A stretch of DNA of 64,000 bases, from contig JADJEI010000001.1 of NCBI GenBank assembly GCA_016709155.1, forward strand, positions 1,798,001 to 1,862,000. The letters are read 5' to 3'. The notes beneath the pieces were generated by a model. That model had not been told where the DNA came from. It saw only the letters and a program-made list of their open reading frames with translations, and ran no database searches. Made by a program: the position numbers and the translations under genes. Shown piece after piece: positions 36,122-46,488 of the stretch (position 1 is the first letter of the stretch; each line of letters begins with the position of its first letter). The stretch is from Ignavibacteriales bacterium (GTDB lineage: Bacteria > Bacteroidota > Ignavibacteria > Ignavibacteriales > Ignavibacteriaceae).

Positions 36122-36328
36122 ATGGATGATGACATTTTTGAGGATGGTGCAATTTTCGATGAAGAGGGCAACCCGATAAATCCGGATTTAATTCCCAAAC
36201 CGGGGCTATGCCTGCTTTGCAAATTCAATGATGTTGATGATGCAGAAGAAAATATCCTTTGTAATCTCACCAGATACGATCAAAGAAACGAAGAAGAATT
36301 TAACTGCGGCGCATTTGAATCTAAATAA
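36122..36328 (+). CDS. Small acidic Cys-containing hypothetical protein (68 aa)
   Basis: Begins MDDDIFEDGAIFDEEG and contains GLCLLCKF, then NILCNL and FNCGAF: four cysteines spaced like a possible small metal-binding site. No signal peptide. It follows the CYTH gene by 24 bases and precedes the next acidic Cys-containing gene by 15, so all three are likely one operon. Family not known to me. Confidence 0.65.
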   Translation: MDDDIFEDGAIFDEEGNPINPDLIPKPGLCLLCKFNDVDDAEENILCNLTRYDQRNEEEFNCGAFESK

Positions 36329-36343
36329 GATGGAGTGAGCTAA

Positions 36344-37144
36344 ATGAACGAACTTAATTTTATGCACGAAAATATTTCCGGCATCTATAATTACTGCGAT
36401 CGCTGGTGTGAAAAGTGTAAGTACACAAATCGCTGTCTGCTTTTTAAACAGGAAGCCGAAAGGGAAATAAAACACATTTTAAAAGATGAAGATAACCCCG
36501 ACGTGTGGGTGAAAGATGCTGCAGATGATTTTCAGGAAGCATCCGAACAGGTAAATAAATTTATGGATGAAGAAGATGAGGAATATGAAGAGTTTGGAAA
36601 AGATGATTTTGATTTTGATGATGAGAATGACGATGACTTTGAGAGAAACTTTCTTAAAGAAGAAATTGCTGATGATGCGCGACCCTCAACATTTTTGAAG
36701 AGTGCTGATAATCCTTTAATCTTACTATCGGAAAATTTGTTTAAAGACTTTTATAATTATTATGATCGTTTAAAATTAAAATTTCCCGATGAGCTTGAAG
36801 AAAAAAATCCCCAAAGTCCTTTGCAGCAAAATTTAGATATACTCGGCTGGTACACCCCCCAAATACATGTAAAAATAAGAATGTCTTATTGGAACAAACA
36901 TAAATTTTTAAAATCAAAAGATCCTGAAATTGCAGAGATAGATAAAGATATATTCAATGTAAGTGCACGAATTGCTTTTATTGGAATTGAAAATTGCATG
37001 ACAGCTTTACAATTTCTTTATCAACAAAAACCCGAATTTCAATCGGAGACTAAATTCATTCTAAATACTGTTCTTCAAATTAAAAATATTTTCATTGAAG
37101 AGTTTCCCGCTGCACAAACTTATAAACGACCTTACTTTGATTGA
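36344..37144 (+). CDS. Conserved-looking acidic protein with N-terminal Cys cluster (266 aa)
   Basis: Residues 15-33 contain YCDRWCEKCKYTNRC, a four-Cys cluster that may bind zinc or an iron-sulfur centre. A very acidic stretch (DEEDEEYEEFGKDDFDFDDE) follows, then a helical C-terminal half of about 150 residues. A GGAG ribosome site lies upstream. It shares Cys content and acidity with the small gene before it. I do not recognise a named family. Confidence 0.65.
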   Translation: MNELNFMHENISGIYNYCDRWCEKCKYTNRCLLFKQEAEREIKHILKDEDNPDVWVKDAADDFQEASEQVNKFMDEEDEEYEEFGKDDFDFDDENDDDFERNFLKEEIADDARPSTFLKSADNPLILLSENLFKDFYNYYDRLKLKFPDELEEKNPQSPLQQNLDILGWYTPQIHVKIRMSYWNKHKFLKSKDPEIAEIDKDIFNVSARIAFIGIENCMTALQFLYQQKPEFQSETKFILNTVLQIKNIFIEEFPAAQTYKRPYFD

Positions 37145-37248
37145 TTAGCTGTTTTGAACAAAGCACATCTGTCCAAAATAATTTTTTTGAAAAAATATTG
37201 AATGTTTTTGCCTAATTCTAAATGCCATGGTTTACTAATTGAACTATG

Positions 37249-37371
37249 AAACCGTTGAAACGGTTAATCATTCTTCGATTTACATTCTCAACGGGATTTC
37301 CCAAGGGGATGGCAAGCCAAATCCCGTTGAGAACTTAAAAAATATTTAACTGCCAACCGTTTTAACGGTTT
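37249..37371. repeat. Nested palindromic element (three hairpins)
   Basis: The left end has AACCGTT-GA-AACGGTT (37250-37265), the right end AACCGTT-TT-AACGGTT (37355-37370), and between them a perfect 15-base inverted repeat (TTCTCAACGGGATTT, 37285-37299, and its complement 37319-37333). It occupies the middle of the 462-base gap before the rubrerythrin gene; no ORF is present there. Probably a small mobile palindromic repeat. Confidence 0.7.
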
Positions 37372-37606
37372 GCTCTTCTGTATAATCAACTTGACCTATG
37401 GGTAATAGGGATTGATTTTAGTTATATAAAAATCCTTCTCAATACAATTCGATTTTAATTTATTTTACTGATATTAAAATTATTTTGACAGCAGTGGAAC
37501 AAAGCATTTTTTTCAATTATTAGAAAAAAATCATTACGTTTGAACTGTTAATCGTCCGAAATATTTTTCCGGAGTATTTGGAAGCATTAAAATCAGGAGA
37601 GACAGA

Positions 37607-38107
37607 ATGCCCGCCACAAAAGAAAACCTCAACGAAGCTTTCGCAGGTGAAAGCCAGGCTAACCAAAAATATCGCGCCTTTGCTAAAAAAGCTGAGCGCG
37701 ATGGCTACCCAAACATCGCAAAACTTTTTAACACAGCCGCAGAGGCAGAAAGGATCCATGCCGAAGGACATTTCACTGCTTTAGATGGAATCGGTTCAAC
37801 AGTTGAAAATATTAAAGCAGCAATTGACGGCGAAACTTACGAATACACAACTATGTATCCGCCAATGCTTGAGCAAGCCGAAAAAGAAAATCACAAAGCA
37901 AAGCGAATGTTTAAATATGCCGTTGGTGCCGAAGATGTTCATGCCCAACTTTACAAACTTGCACTTGTCGCAGCAGAACAAGGCAAAGATTTAGATGTAA
38001 CAGAATTTTATCTTTGTCCTGTTTGCGGGCATATTGAATTTGGCAAGCCTGAAAAAAACTGTCCGATTTGCGGAACGCTTGCCTCTAAGTACATAAAAGT
38101 TGCTTAA
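37607..38107 (+). CDS. rbr: Rubrerythrin
   Basis: 166-residue cytoplasmic di-iron protein with a rubredoxin-like end; it reduces hydrogen peroxide in anaerobes and microaerophiles. The ferritin-like part has NLNEAFAGESQANQKYRAFA and AAEAERIHAEGH, then a second helix pair (AVGAEDVHAQLYKLAL) with the iron-binding Glu and His residues. The C-terminus has the two rubredoxin knuckles YLCPVCGHIE and CPICG. A GGAGAGACAG site precedes the ATG, and a TACGTTTG sequence at 37535-37542 could be a Bacteroidota -7 box. Implies an oxygen-sensitive lifestyle. Confidence 0.95.
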   Translation: MPATKENLNEAFAGESQANQKYRAFAKKAERDGYPNIAKLFNTAAEAERIHAEGHFTALDGIGSTVENIKAAIDGETYEYTTMYPPMLEQAEKENHKAKRMFKYAVGAEDVHAQLYKLALVAAEQGKDLDVTEFYLCPVCGHIEFGKPEKNCPICGTLASKYIKVA

Positions 38108-38173
38108 GAAATAATAGGAGTTATAAACTTAAAATCTAACCACAATATTTTAATAATTTAAAAGGGGTCCAAG

Positions 38174-39487
38174 ATGAAAAAACTATATTTTGTTTTTTTC
38201 TTAATACTTGCTATCGGATTTACACAAACTACTCAAGCCCAATTTTTAGATAAACTTAAAAAAAAGACAGAAGAAAAAATTAAAAGCGAAGGCGAGAAAA
38301 GAGTTGATACGAAAATAGATGAAGGGGTAGAAAAAGGATACGATGAGGTTGAAAAAGGAATTGAAAATACTGATGAAGAACAAACACAGGAGGTTGATAA
38401 TTCTAAAACCGATCAGCAAAATCAAAATGAACAGAAAATTGATAACGTAAAAACTACTGACAACAAAGAACCACAAGAAGATCCAAAGTTCTCAAGCTCA
38501 ACTCAATATGATTTTGTACCCGGAGACAGAGTAATACTATTTGATGATTTCAGTCAGGATGCAGTTGGAGATTTTCCTGCATTGTGGACGACAAATGCGC
38601 CGGGAGAAATAAATACTATAAATATTGCTCCGGGAAACTGGTTTAATCTAAACAGTACTGACGGAAATTATTTTCTTTTAAAGAATATAGAATTCCCAAA
38701 GAACTTTATAATTGAGTTTGATATAGTTCCGAAAAAAACTGGTGGAAGAATTGCTGCCGGGCTTTTGCTTTACGGTGAAGATAAGTATAAGGAAATGGAC
38801 AATGATCCTCATCCCGGGCTAGGCGGTGTTATGCTTTCAATTGAAAGAGAGAACTGGAATACGTGGGGGTACAAAAAAGGTGAAAAGGATATGATAATCG
38901 GCAAATCTGCTGTTAAACCGGTTGTCGCTGAAAAAGTGAATCATGTTATAGTTTGGGTTCAGGGAAGAAGACTTAGAGTTTATCATGAGGGAGCCAAAGT
39001 TATTGATATGCCTACCAATATTTACGATGGCGTTAAACTAAGCCGACTTTGTTTCAGATTAAGCCGTGGCGCTTCTTCCGGATCGTACATTTCTAATTTA
39101 AGAATTACTGATGCCGCACCCGATATTCGAAACAAGCTTCTTACCGAAGGCAAACTGGTTAGTTATGGAATTTACTTTGATGTAAATAAAGATGTTGTAA
39201 AATCAGAATCTTATGGAACCATAAAAGAAATAGCAAAAGTTCTTACAGACAACCCCAATGTTAACATTAAAATTGTCGGGCACACTGATTCTGATGGTGA
39301 TGATAAATCAAATTTAGATTTATCAAAACGCAGATCTGCTGCTGTAAAAAATGTTTTGGTAAAAGAGTTTGGAATTGATGCATCAAGAATTGAAACCGAT
39401 GGTAAGGGTGAGGGTGAACCTGTTGCTAAAAATGATTCTGCTATAAACAAAGCTCTTAACAGAAGAGTTGAGTTTATCAAATTGTAA
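38174..39487 (+). CDS. OmpA-family protein with acidic N-terminal region
   Basis: 437 residues. Signal peptide MKKLYFVFFLILAIGFTQ(TTQA); then a charged, probably helical region (residues about 25-105), then a beta-rich domain (VILFDDFSQDAVGDFPALW, resembling a concanavalin-like or DUF1583-like fold), and a C-terminal OmpA peptidoglycan-binding domain with VNIKIVGHTDSDGDDKSN, LSKRRSAAVKN and ALNRRVEF. It probably ties the outer membrane or periplasm to peptidoglycan. A strong AAGGGG ribosome site is present. Confidence 0.85.
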   Translation: MKKLYFVFFLILAIGFTQTTQAQFLDKLKKKTEEKIKSEGEKRVDTKIDEGVEKGYDEVEKGIENTDEEQTQEVDNSKTDQQNQNEQKIDNVKTTDNKEPQEDPKFSSSTQYDFVPGDRVILFDDFSQDAVGDFPALWTTNAPGEINTINIAPGNWFNLNSTDGNYFLLKNIEFPKNFIIEFDIVPKKTGGRIAAGLLLYGEDKYKEMDNDPHPGLGGVMLSIERENWNTWGYKKGEKDMIIGKSAVKPVVAEKVNHVIVWVQGRRLRVYHEGAKVIDMPTNIYDGVKLSRLCFRLSRGASSGSYISNLRITDAAPDIRNKLLTEGKLVSYGIYFDVNKDVVKSESYGTIKEIAKVLTDNPNVNIKIVGHTDSDGDDKSNLDLSKRRSAAVKNVLVKEFGIDASRIETDGKGEGEPVAKNDSAINKALNRRVEFIKL

Positions 39488-39529
39488 TACTAATTTATTT
39501 GAGGGGGTTGTTTAATAACAGCCTCCTAA

Positions 39530-39943
39530 ATGAATATGAAAAATCTTTACAAACACATTCTTTGGTGGTTCGCTTTTCCTTTTCTCGCAATATTTAATGC
39601 AGCTTTACGCGAGCTTATTTATAAAAAGCCACTGGGCGATTTAGCTGCTCATCAAATTTCAACAGTAACAGGAATTCTTTTCTTTGGAATAATTTTTTAT
39701 TTCATCTTCAAAAAATGGAAAATTGAATCTGTAAAACACGCTATTCTTATTGGGCTAATCTGGTTAGGATTAACTATACTTTTTGAGTTTGGATTTGGGC
39801 ATTACGTTATGGCCAATTCCTGGCAAAAACTTTTTCACGATTATAATCTTGCAGAAGGAAGAGTTTGGAGTTTGTTTTTGCTGTGGATAACAATAGCTCC
39901 TTTAGTTTTTTATTTTCTGCTTAAAAAGGAACCCGAGAAATAA
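39530..39943 (+). CDS. Small integral membrane protein
   Basis: 137 residues with four predicted membrane segments (HILWWFAFPFLAIFNAA, ISTVTGILFFGIIFYFIF, HAILIGLIWLGLTILFEF, LFLLWITIAPLVFYFLL). No motif of known function seen. A second in-frame ATG lies two codons downstream. It follows the OmpA-type gene by 42 bases. Confidence 0.7.
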   Translation: MNMKNLYKHILWWFAFPFLAIFNAALRELIYKKPLGDLAAHQISTVTGILFFGIIFYFIFKKWKIESVKHAILIGLIWLGLTILFEFGFGHYVMANSWQKLFHDYNLAEGRVWSLFLLWITIAPLVFYFLLKKEPEK

Positions 39944-40057
39944 TATATTAGCATCATATCATTATAAATCCAACCTGCCTAATTTTATTTTTTAATGTTC
40001 ATTATAGTTTCGACTTTTAGACTGAAAATAATTTATTTTAATTCATCTGGTCAATAA

Positions 40058-42392
40058 ATGAAAAAATTAATTCTGATTCTGTATTTATTTCTGTTATCGA
40101 ACATCGCCTTTCCGCAGCAAAAATTTATTGATTTTGTAAATCCCATGATCGGGACTGATGATATGGGGCATACATATCCGGGCGCAACAGTGCCGTTTGG
40201 TATGGTGCAGCTTAGTCCTGAAACCGATACAATACCTTATTCACTTGGGCAGGGGTACAACAAAGATGTTTACCGATATTGTTCCGGCTATCAATTCAAA
40301 GATAAAACGATTGTTGGATTTAGTCACACACATTTTTCCGGAACCGGGCATTCTGATCTTGGTGATTTTCTTATTATGCCGACCACCGGCGAATTGAAAT
40401 TAAACCCCGGAACAAAAGACAATCCAGATTCCGGTTATCGAAGCCGGTTCAATCATCAGACTGAAATAAGTACACCGGGTTATTATTCTGTTTTTCTTGA
40501 TGATTATAAAATTAAAGCTGAATTAACGGCAAGCGAACGAGTCGGTTTTCATAAATATACTTTTTCAGATTCTTCATCTGCAAATATTATTCTTGATATG
40601 CTTTCCGGAATTTATAATTACGATGGAAAGGTAATATGGTCGGGTATTCGTGTTGAAAATGATACTCTGGTAACAGGCTTCCGTCAAACACGGGGATGGG
40701 CACGTACAAAGTATATTTACTTTGCTATGATTTTTTCAAAGCCAATTAAAAACTACGGCTATAAAAATGATGAGAAAATAATTTACAATGGCTTTTACCG
40801 CAAGTGGAATGAGCAGGAAAACTTTCCTGAAATGGCGGGGGCAAAAGTTAGAGCTTATTTTAATTTTGATATGAATAAAGATGAACCCCTTCAAATAAAA
40901 TTTGCTGTCTCAGGAGTTAGTACGGATGGCGCATTGAATAATTTGCTTACCGAAATACCTCATTGGAGTTTTAATAAAACAAAACTTGAAGCCGAAAATA
41001 AGTGGGAAAAAGAATTAAGTAAAATTGAAATCACATCTGATGACAATCAAAAAACTATTTTTTATACGGCTCTTTATCATTCATTCTTAAGTCCAACTTT
41101 ATATATGGATGTTGATAGTACCTATCGCGGCATTGATCAGAATATCCACAAAGCAAATAACTTCTCTAACTATTCAACTTTTTCTTTGTGGGATACTTAT
41201 CGGGCACTTCATCCTCTATTTACAATTATTCAACAGCAGCGAACTAATGATATAATTAATTCAATGCTTCAGCATCAACAGCAAAGTGTTCATAAAATTC
41301 TTCCCGTGTGGTCGCATCACGCAAACGAAAACTGGTGCATGATCGGTTATCACGCCGTTCCGGTTATTGTTGACGCATTTATGAAAGGCATTAGAAATTT
41401 TGATGTCAATAATGCTCTTGATGCGTGCAATCTCAGTGCGACTTACAATAAGTATGATGGTATCGGTGAATACTTAAAATACGGCTATGTCCCATTCGAC
41501 TTAAATTCAAATTCTGCATCGAAAACTTTAGAGTATGCTTACGACGATTGGACAATTTTTAAAATGGCTGAAAGTCTTGGCAAGAATTCTTTGGCTGCCG
41601 AATTTAAAATTCGTGCAAAGTCTTTTGAAAATATTTTTGATCCTAACATTAAATTTATTCGTCCGAAAAATTCCGACGGATCCTGGTTCTCTCCATTCGA
41701 TCCGCTGAGCACCGAAGGGCAGGGGTTTATAGAAGGTAACTCGTGGAATTATTCTTTATACATTCCCCACGATGTAAAAAAGCTAATCCGGTTTTACGGC
41801 GGTAACAATAATTTTATCGGGCATCTTGATTCATTATTCACCTTCGGTTTAGATGAATCACATTTTCAGCATTCCGAGGACATAAGCGCTGCAGGAATTA
41901 TGGGCAATTATGTTCACGGCAATGAGCCGAGTCATCATGTTGCTTATTTGTATAATTATGCCGGCGCTCCCTGGAAAACTCAGGAAAGAGTTCATCAGAT
42001 TGTGAAAAGATTTTATAGAAATACCAACGATGGGCTTTGCGGTAATGATGATTGCGGACAAATGTCAGCGTGGTATGTTTTTCAGTGCAATGGGTTTTTA
42101 TCCTGTTTGCCCCGGCACAAATGAATATGTTATCGGCAGTCCTGTCTTAACTGAAGCAGTTATCAATTTAGAAAATGGAAATATTTTCAAAATTAAATCT
42201 GAAAATCTGAACGATAAAAATATTTATATTCAGTCAATGCTATTAAATGGAGAAAAGTATGATAAACTATTCCTCCGGCATGAAGATATAATCAATGGCG
42301 GTGAGTTCATTTTTATTATGGGACCGGAACCAAACAAAAAATTAGGACAGGATGAAGAGTCAATGCCTTATTCATTGAGTGATGAATTTTAA
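40058..42392 (+). CDS. Glycoside hydrolase family 92 (alpha-mannosidase-like), one-base frameshift
   Basis: Secreted exo-alpha-mannosidase-type enzyme, about 778 residues if repaired. Signal peptide MKKLILILYLFLLSNIAFPQ. Family 92 motifs: DFVNPMIGTDDMGHTYPGA, GFSHTHFSGTGHSDLGD, DTYRALHPL, HANENWCMIGYHA, GNEPSHHVAYLYN and DDCGQMSAWYVF. After the last motif the frame ends in a false tail; the next frame continues SAMGFYPVCPGTNEYVIGSP to 42392. The cause is a run of five Ts at 42078-42082 where four would keep the frame. It is either a sequencing error or a mutation that removes the C-terminal beta domain. Family 92 enzymes need calcium and trim N-glycan mannose. Confidence 0.85.
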
Positions 42393-42396
42393 TATT

Positions 42397-42763
42397 CTAT
42401 TCGGCATAAGTAACCGATAGCATACTAAAAGGGGGGTTACTTCCTGTAGTCTTAATTGTGTTCGTTTTGAAATTGACTTTTGCTTTTGCGGGAATATTTT
42501 CTATTTGCGCTTCAACTTCTTTCCCCTGTATTTTATATGTGATTATTATTCCCGTAACTTCTTCGTCCGAAATATTTTCAGCCGTTATCTACGAACGAAT
42601 CTGAAAATCCTTCTGTTACTTGCGGTGCATTAATATCAAAACTGTTATAAGTTGCCGTGTTTAGATTTCCATTCACGACAATTTTTTCTTCATTTGAAAA
42701 AATTAAAAAGTATGCCCCGGCAATTAAAGCTGCGGCAATGAACAAAAACGATAGGGCTTTCAT
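42397..42763 (-). CDS. Small membrane-anchored hypothetical protein, frameshifted
   Basis: The first frame (42578-42763) encodes MKALSFLFIAAALIAGAYFL and then EEKIVVNGNLNTATYNSFD, stopping soon after. In the shifted frame the sequence goes on ITAENISDEEVTGIIITYKI, then VEAQIENIPAKAKVN, to a TAG at 42397-42399. Dropping one base near 42590 joins them as a protein of about 120 residues: an N-terminal membrane anchor followed by a beta domain. Family not recognised. Confidence 0.5.
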
Positions 42764-42891
42764 AATTATCCTTTCTTAGTTTTGTCAAAATTACTTCTTG
42801 TTATTCATAAAGACAATTATTTTTAATGTTGAAGTTCTTTGCAGGAAGCATTAGCTTGTAAACAAATAATTCAAAATTAATTGAAATCAAT

Positions 42892-43826
42892 ATGAACAGA
42901 AGTTTTCGCAATTCATTTACTCAATTATTATTTCTCTATTTAATCGTGCCCATCTTGTTTATTGCCTACAACTGTACAAACGATGAACCCGTACAAAAAG
43001 GCGATCCGAAATATCTTGCCGAAATTGAACAATGGCACTCAAAAAGAATTGAAAGATTAAAAGGCGAAAATAGCTGGCTGAATCTCGCCGGACTATTCTG
43101 GCTGAAGGAGGGTGAAAATAAATTCGGCTCTGCTTCATCAAATGATTTGATTTTCCCCAAAGATAAATCCCCTGATTTTATCGGCACGCTTATTTTAAAA
43201 GATAGTATTGTCTCTATAAAAGTTACCGAAGGTTTAAACGTAACTGCCAATGATAAGCCCGTTACAGAGCTTCAACTAAAAGACGATCTTTCCGATAACC
43301 CCACCATACTAAAACTTGGCTCGTTAAAGTGGTACGCTGTCAAACGCGGCGATAGATTTGGAATTAGGCTGCGCGATCTCGAATCGGATTTGGTAAAAAA
43401 TTTCACCGGTATCGAAAGATTTCCTGTTAATGACAAATGGAAAATCTCCGCTTCGTTTGTTCCATTTGAAAAACCAAAAATTATTTCCATTCCTACAATT
43501 ATCGGAACTCCCGATGAAATGACTTGCAAAGGAAAACTTCATTTCAAAATTGATGGAAAAGATTATTCCATTCTCCCTGTTGATGAAGACGGCAAATTAT
43601 TTATAATCTTTGCAGATGAAACAAACGGTGAAGAAACTTACGGCGCAGGCAGATTTGTTTATGCTGATCCACCCGACTCAACAGGAAAAGTGATTGTTGA
43701 TTTCAACAAAGCTTACAACCCCCTTGCATCTTCACACCTTTTGCTACGTGTCCATTGCCGCCGAAGGAAAATGTGATCCGAACAAAAATTACCGCCGGTG
43801 AAAAACTCTGGGGGAAAGGTCATTAA
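42892..43826 (+). CDS. DUF1684 family protein, one-base frameshift
   Basis: About 310 residues if repaired. Near the N-terminus a hydrophobic segment ends in FIAYNCTNDE, possibly a lipobox-like Cys. The DUF1684 signature is clear: WLNLAGLFWLKEGENKFG, RDGDRFGIRL-like RGDRFGIRLRD, and GAGRFVYADPP with VDFNKAYNP. In the current frame it ends in a false tail at 43776; one more C in the C-run at 43719-43723 would give YNPPCIFTPFATCPLPPKEN and the usual end TAGEKLWGKGH at 43826. The role of the family is unknown. Confidence 0.8.
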
Positions 43827-43836
43827 ATAATCACCT

Positions 43837-43912
43837 GTCATCCTGAGCTTGTCGAAGGGTGAGCTTGTCGAAGGGTGAGCTTGTCGAAGGGTGAGCTTGT
43901 CGAAGGGTGACC
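43837..43912. repeat. Palindromic repeat expanded as four 16-bp units
   Basis: After TGTCATCCT, the unit GAGCTTGTCGAAGGGT occurs four times without gaps (43845, 43861, 43877, 43893) and is closed by GACCCT. Same family as at 1095 and 30865, but with a different unit amplified. Confidence 0.9.
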
Positions 43913-43962
43913 CTCCCTTACGCTAAAAGTAAAAACGCACGGACATCCATTTTGTCCGGGAC

Positions 43963-45467
43963 TTAAATATTTTCTATCGCTTCAAGCCCTTCAGCCACAG
44001 GGATAAAATAACGCAGCGGAATTACAGCTCCGCTTTTGTTCATTACCTTTTTGATTTTCTTTTTAATAATAACGCTGTGTTCTATCTGAACATCGTCCTC
44101 TATTACTGAGCCAAAAACATAGCTTGTTCCTTTGATCAAAACATTTTTCCCTATTCGAATAGGGAACTCATCACTCCCTGTCATATTAACGCTCGATTCA
44201 ATTCGCGAGCCTTCGCCAATCACAATATTTCCCTTAATTATATCTCCCCACAAAATCTGAACATTATCACCAATAATAAATCTCTGATCCTTAAAACAAG
44301 ACAAATACACATTGTGATATACTTTAACATTCTTTCCAAAAACTACATTGCCATGTACATATACATCTTTTTTGAACTCAACATTATAATTAAGTTTTAC
44401 TCCCCTCCCGATATAAACACCCTTGCCGATTACAATATCAAGCGGCTCGCCTTTTTTATCCAGCTCAAGAATATCATTAACAACTTCTTCGTGAATAAAA
44501 AAATCATCCGGGTCATCAATTTCAATAATGTCTTTCAACATTTCATAAACCTGTTTGTTGCGGATTTCTTCCATTTCTTTTAATACAGATTTATTATTGA
44601 ATCCCATCACCGCATAATTATTTGATGGACTGCTTGCTGTTACTGTTAAATTATTTTGATTGAAAAGAGAAATAAGATCAGTTATGTAAATTTCATTCTG
44701 AACATTGTTGCTTTCAAGTTTGCCGATCAATTCCTTTAAATATTTATAACGAAAAGCATAAACACCGGAATTAAACTCATCTATTTCAAGCAGTTCATTT
44801 TTAGTGAATGAAAAATTCTGTGAATTATATTTTAATAAATATGATTCTTCCTCCCTTAATGCAAGAATATCTTTGTACTCTTTTATTTCAATCACATTTC
44901 CCAAATGATTTCCGGAAGATTTACCATTTACATCTTTTTCTTTCGCTCTGATAATCCTTCCATAATAATTACTCATTGGATCGCCAGTATATTTTCCTGT
45001 CATCACCATCATATCAGCTTTAGACTCAATAAATTTTTCTCTAAACTCCGCCATTGTCTTAGCATCAATCAATCCCATGTCGCCGGGGAGGATGTAAACA
45101 ATTCCATCATCAGGAAAATCTTCTATTCTATTTAAGGCAACCTGGACAGCATCCTGGTTCCGTTTTGTTCTTCCTGGTATGCAAATAAAGTTGAATTTCG
45201 TTTACCAATTACTTGCATTACATCTTCGGCTTTAATCCCAACAACAATCACTGCATTAATATTTTTTATCCCCTGCCTGCAGGCATTAAACACCCGTTCA
45301 ACTGTCGGCACCTCCCATATTTTATGCAGCATTTTCGAACGATGAGATTTAATTCTTTTACCATGTCCCGCTGCAAGTATTACTGCCGCTTCAGTAAAGT
45401 GCGGATTAAATTTTGATGAAAGATCATTAAGTAATTTGTAAACGCCGCTGTTATTTTTTTCTGTCAT
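43963..45467 (-). CDS. GlmU-like nucleotidyltransferase / left-handed beta-helix protein, frameshifted
   Basis: The N-terminal frame (45132-45467) has EAAVILAAGHGKRIKSHRSK MLHKIW-type sequence, the nucleotide-binding loop of UDP-GlcNAc pyrophosphorylases. The second frame (to 43963) continues from GDMGLIDAKTM through NSGVYAFRYKYLKELIGKL, IYITDLISLFN, and a C-terminal hexapeptide beta-helix (GKGVYIGRGVKLNYNVEFKK). A missing base near 45155 (expected GTQDAVQVALNR) separates them. Together they make about 500 residues, close to bifunctional GlmU (about 460), but the C-terminal catalytic acetyltransferase motifs are not obvious. It probably makes a UDP-sugar for the envelope. Confidence 0.7.
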
Positions 45468-45536
45468 TAACTCTTCCGTTCTTATACTAATTAGAATAAA
45501 TGTATCCTTAATTCACAATTTCAAAATTAGTGGATT

Positions 45537-45565
45537 TTTGAATACGCTCTAAATATTTATCTTTG
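45537..45565 (+). promoter_or_regulatory. Candidate Bacteroidota-type promoter
   Basis: TTTG (45537-45540) is followed after 17 bases by TATCTTTG (45558-45565), matching the TTTG / TAnnTTTG form of the Bacteroidota primary sigma factor. It would start transcription just before the ATG at 45596. Confidence 0.5.
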
Positions 45566-45595
45566 TATAAAATATTTTCATCAAAAGGATTCAAA

Positions 45596-46051
45596 ATGAA
45601 ATTACATCTTTTAGTATTATCAATTTTAGTTTTAGTAATCAGTTCCTCAATCTATTCGCAGGAAAAAGGATTTGGATTAGGCATTATTATTGGTGAACCT
45701 ACCGGGCTTAGTGCAAAATACTGGACTAGTTCAACAAACGCTTTTGACTTTGGGCTTGGATATTCTTTCTCACCAAAGAACAGCAGGCTGCACCTTCACG
45801 CTGACTATCTTTTTCATTCATCACTAACAAACACATCGGAAAAATTTTATTTGTACTATGGACCGGGAGTAAGAATTAAAACCCGCGAAGATGACGATTC
45901 AGTTCTGGGTATAAGGGGTGCGCTTGGAATTACATGGGTTCCAAGAAATACTCCTTTGGATTTTTTCTTTGAAGTTGTTCCCGTTTTTACTTTAATACCT
46001 GCAACAAGTTTTGATATTAATGCCGGGCTCGGTGCACGCTACTATTTTTAA
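45596..46051 (+). CDS. Small outer-membrane beta-barrel-like protein
   Basis: 151 residues from the ATG at 45596, which follows an AAGGA site (a longer frame opens at 45563 but gives a poor signal peptide). Signal peptide MKLHLLVLSILVLVISSSIY. The mature part is beta-rich and glycine-containing (GFGLGIIIGEPTGLSAKYW, AFDFGLGYSFS) and ends GLGARYYF with a terminal Phe, as in small outer-membrane barrels. Specific function unknown. Confidence 0.7.
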   Translation: MKLHLLVLSILVLVISSSIYSQEKGFGLGIIIGEPTGLSAKYWTSSTNAFDFGLGYSFSPKNSRLHLHADYLFHSSLTNTSEKFYLYYGPGVRIKTREDDDSVLGIRGALGITWVPRNTPLDFFFEVVPVFTLIPATSFDINAGLGARYYF

Positions 46052-46154
46052 TTTCTTGTAAAAGCATTAATAGAGAATGCCACTCCCTTAGTGCTATCCT
46101 TTGTGTTTTCAAACCTTAGCGGCAAGTAAATGACATCGTAGGAAATATGAAATT

Positions 46155-46295
46155 AGGATGCTGTCTCAAAAATATATTTTTGTCAGTCTGAGCTTGTCGA
46201 AGACTGACGGCAATACTATAATGAATTCACACTTCGATGGTGGCAATGCCACCACTCCAGTGTGACAGTAAAAAAATACTTATGAGACAGCCTCA
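46155..46295. mobile_element. MITE-like element with terminal inverted repeats
   Basis: GCTGTCTCA at 46160-46168 is the exact complement of TGAGACAGC at 46283-46291, giving an element of about 140 bases without coding capacity. It contains a copy of the palindromic core GTCAGTCTGAGCTTGTCGAA and a GTGGCAATGCCAC hairpin. GAGGCTGTCTCA-type ends are seen in some transposon families, so this may be a non-autonomous derivative. A further imperfect inverted repeat lies at about 46366-46432. Confidence 0.55.
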
Positions 46296-46488
46296 GGGGA
46301 TGAGTTCAAATAACAATACACGAAAAAATAATTACATCCTAACTGATGTTACGGACTTTGTGATTTCTTAGTGCCTGCGTGACTTTGTGGCAGAAGAATA
46401 AGTAAGAAATTAAGGCACAAAGGTACTAAGTCACCATGTTTCACTAAGGAGAATTCTTGAAAATTCAATTTATGCGTAACATAAGATT

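Noticed and set aside
36206..36475. 89-codon minus-strand frame
   Set aside because: It is the shadow of two closely spaced plus-strand genes with good ribosome sites and consistent composition.
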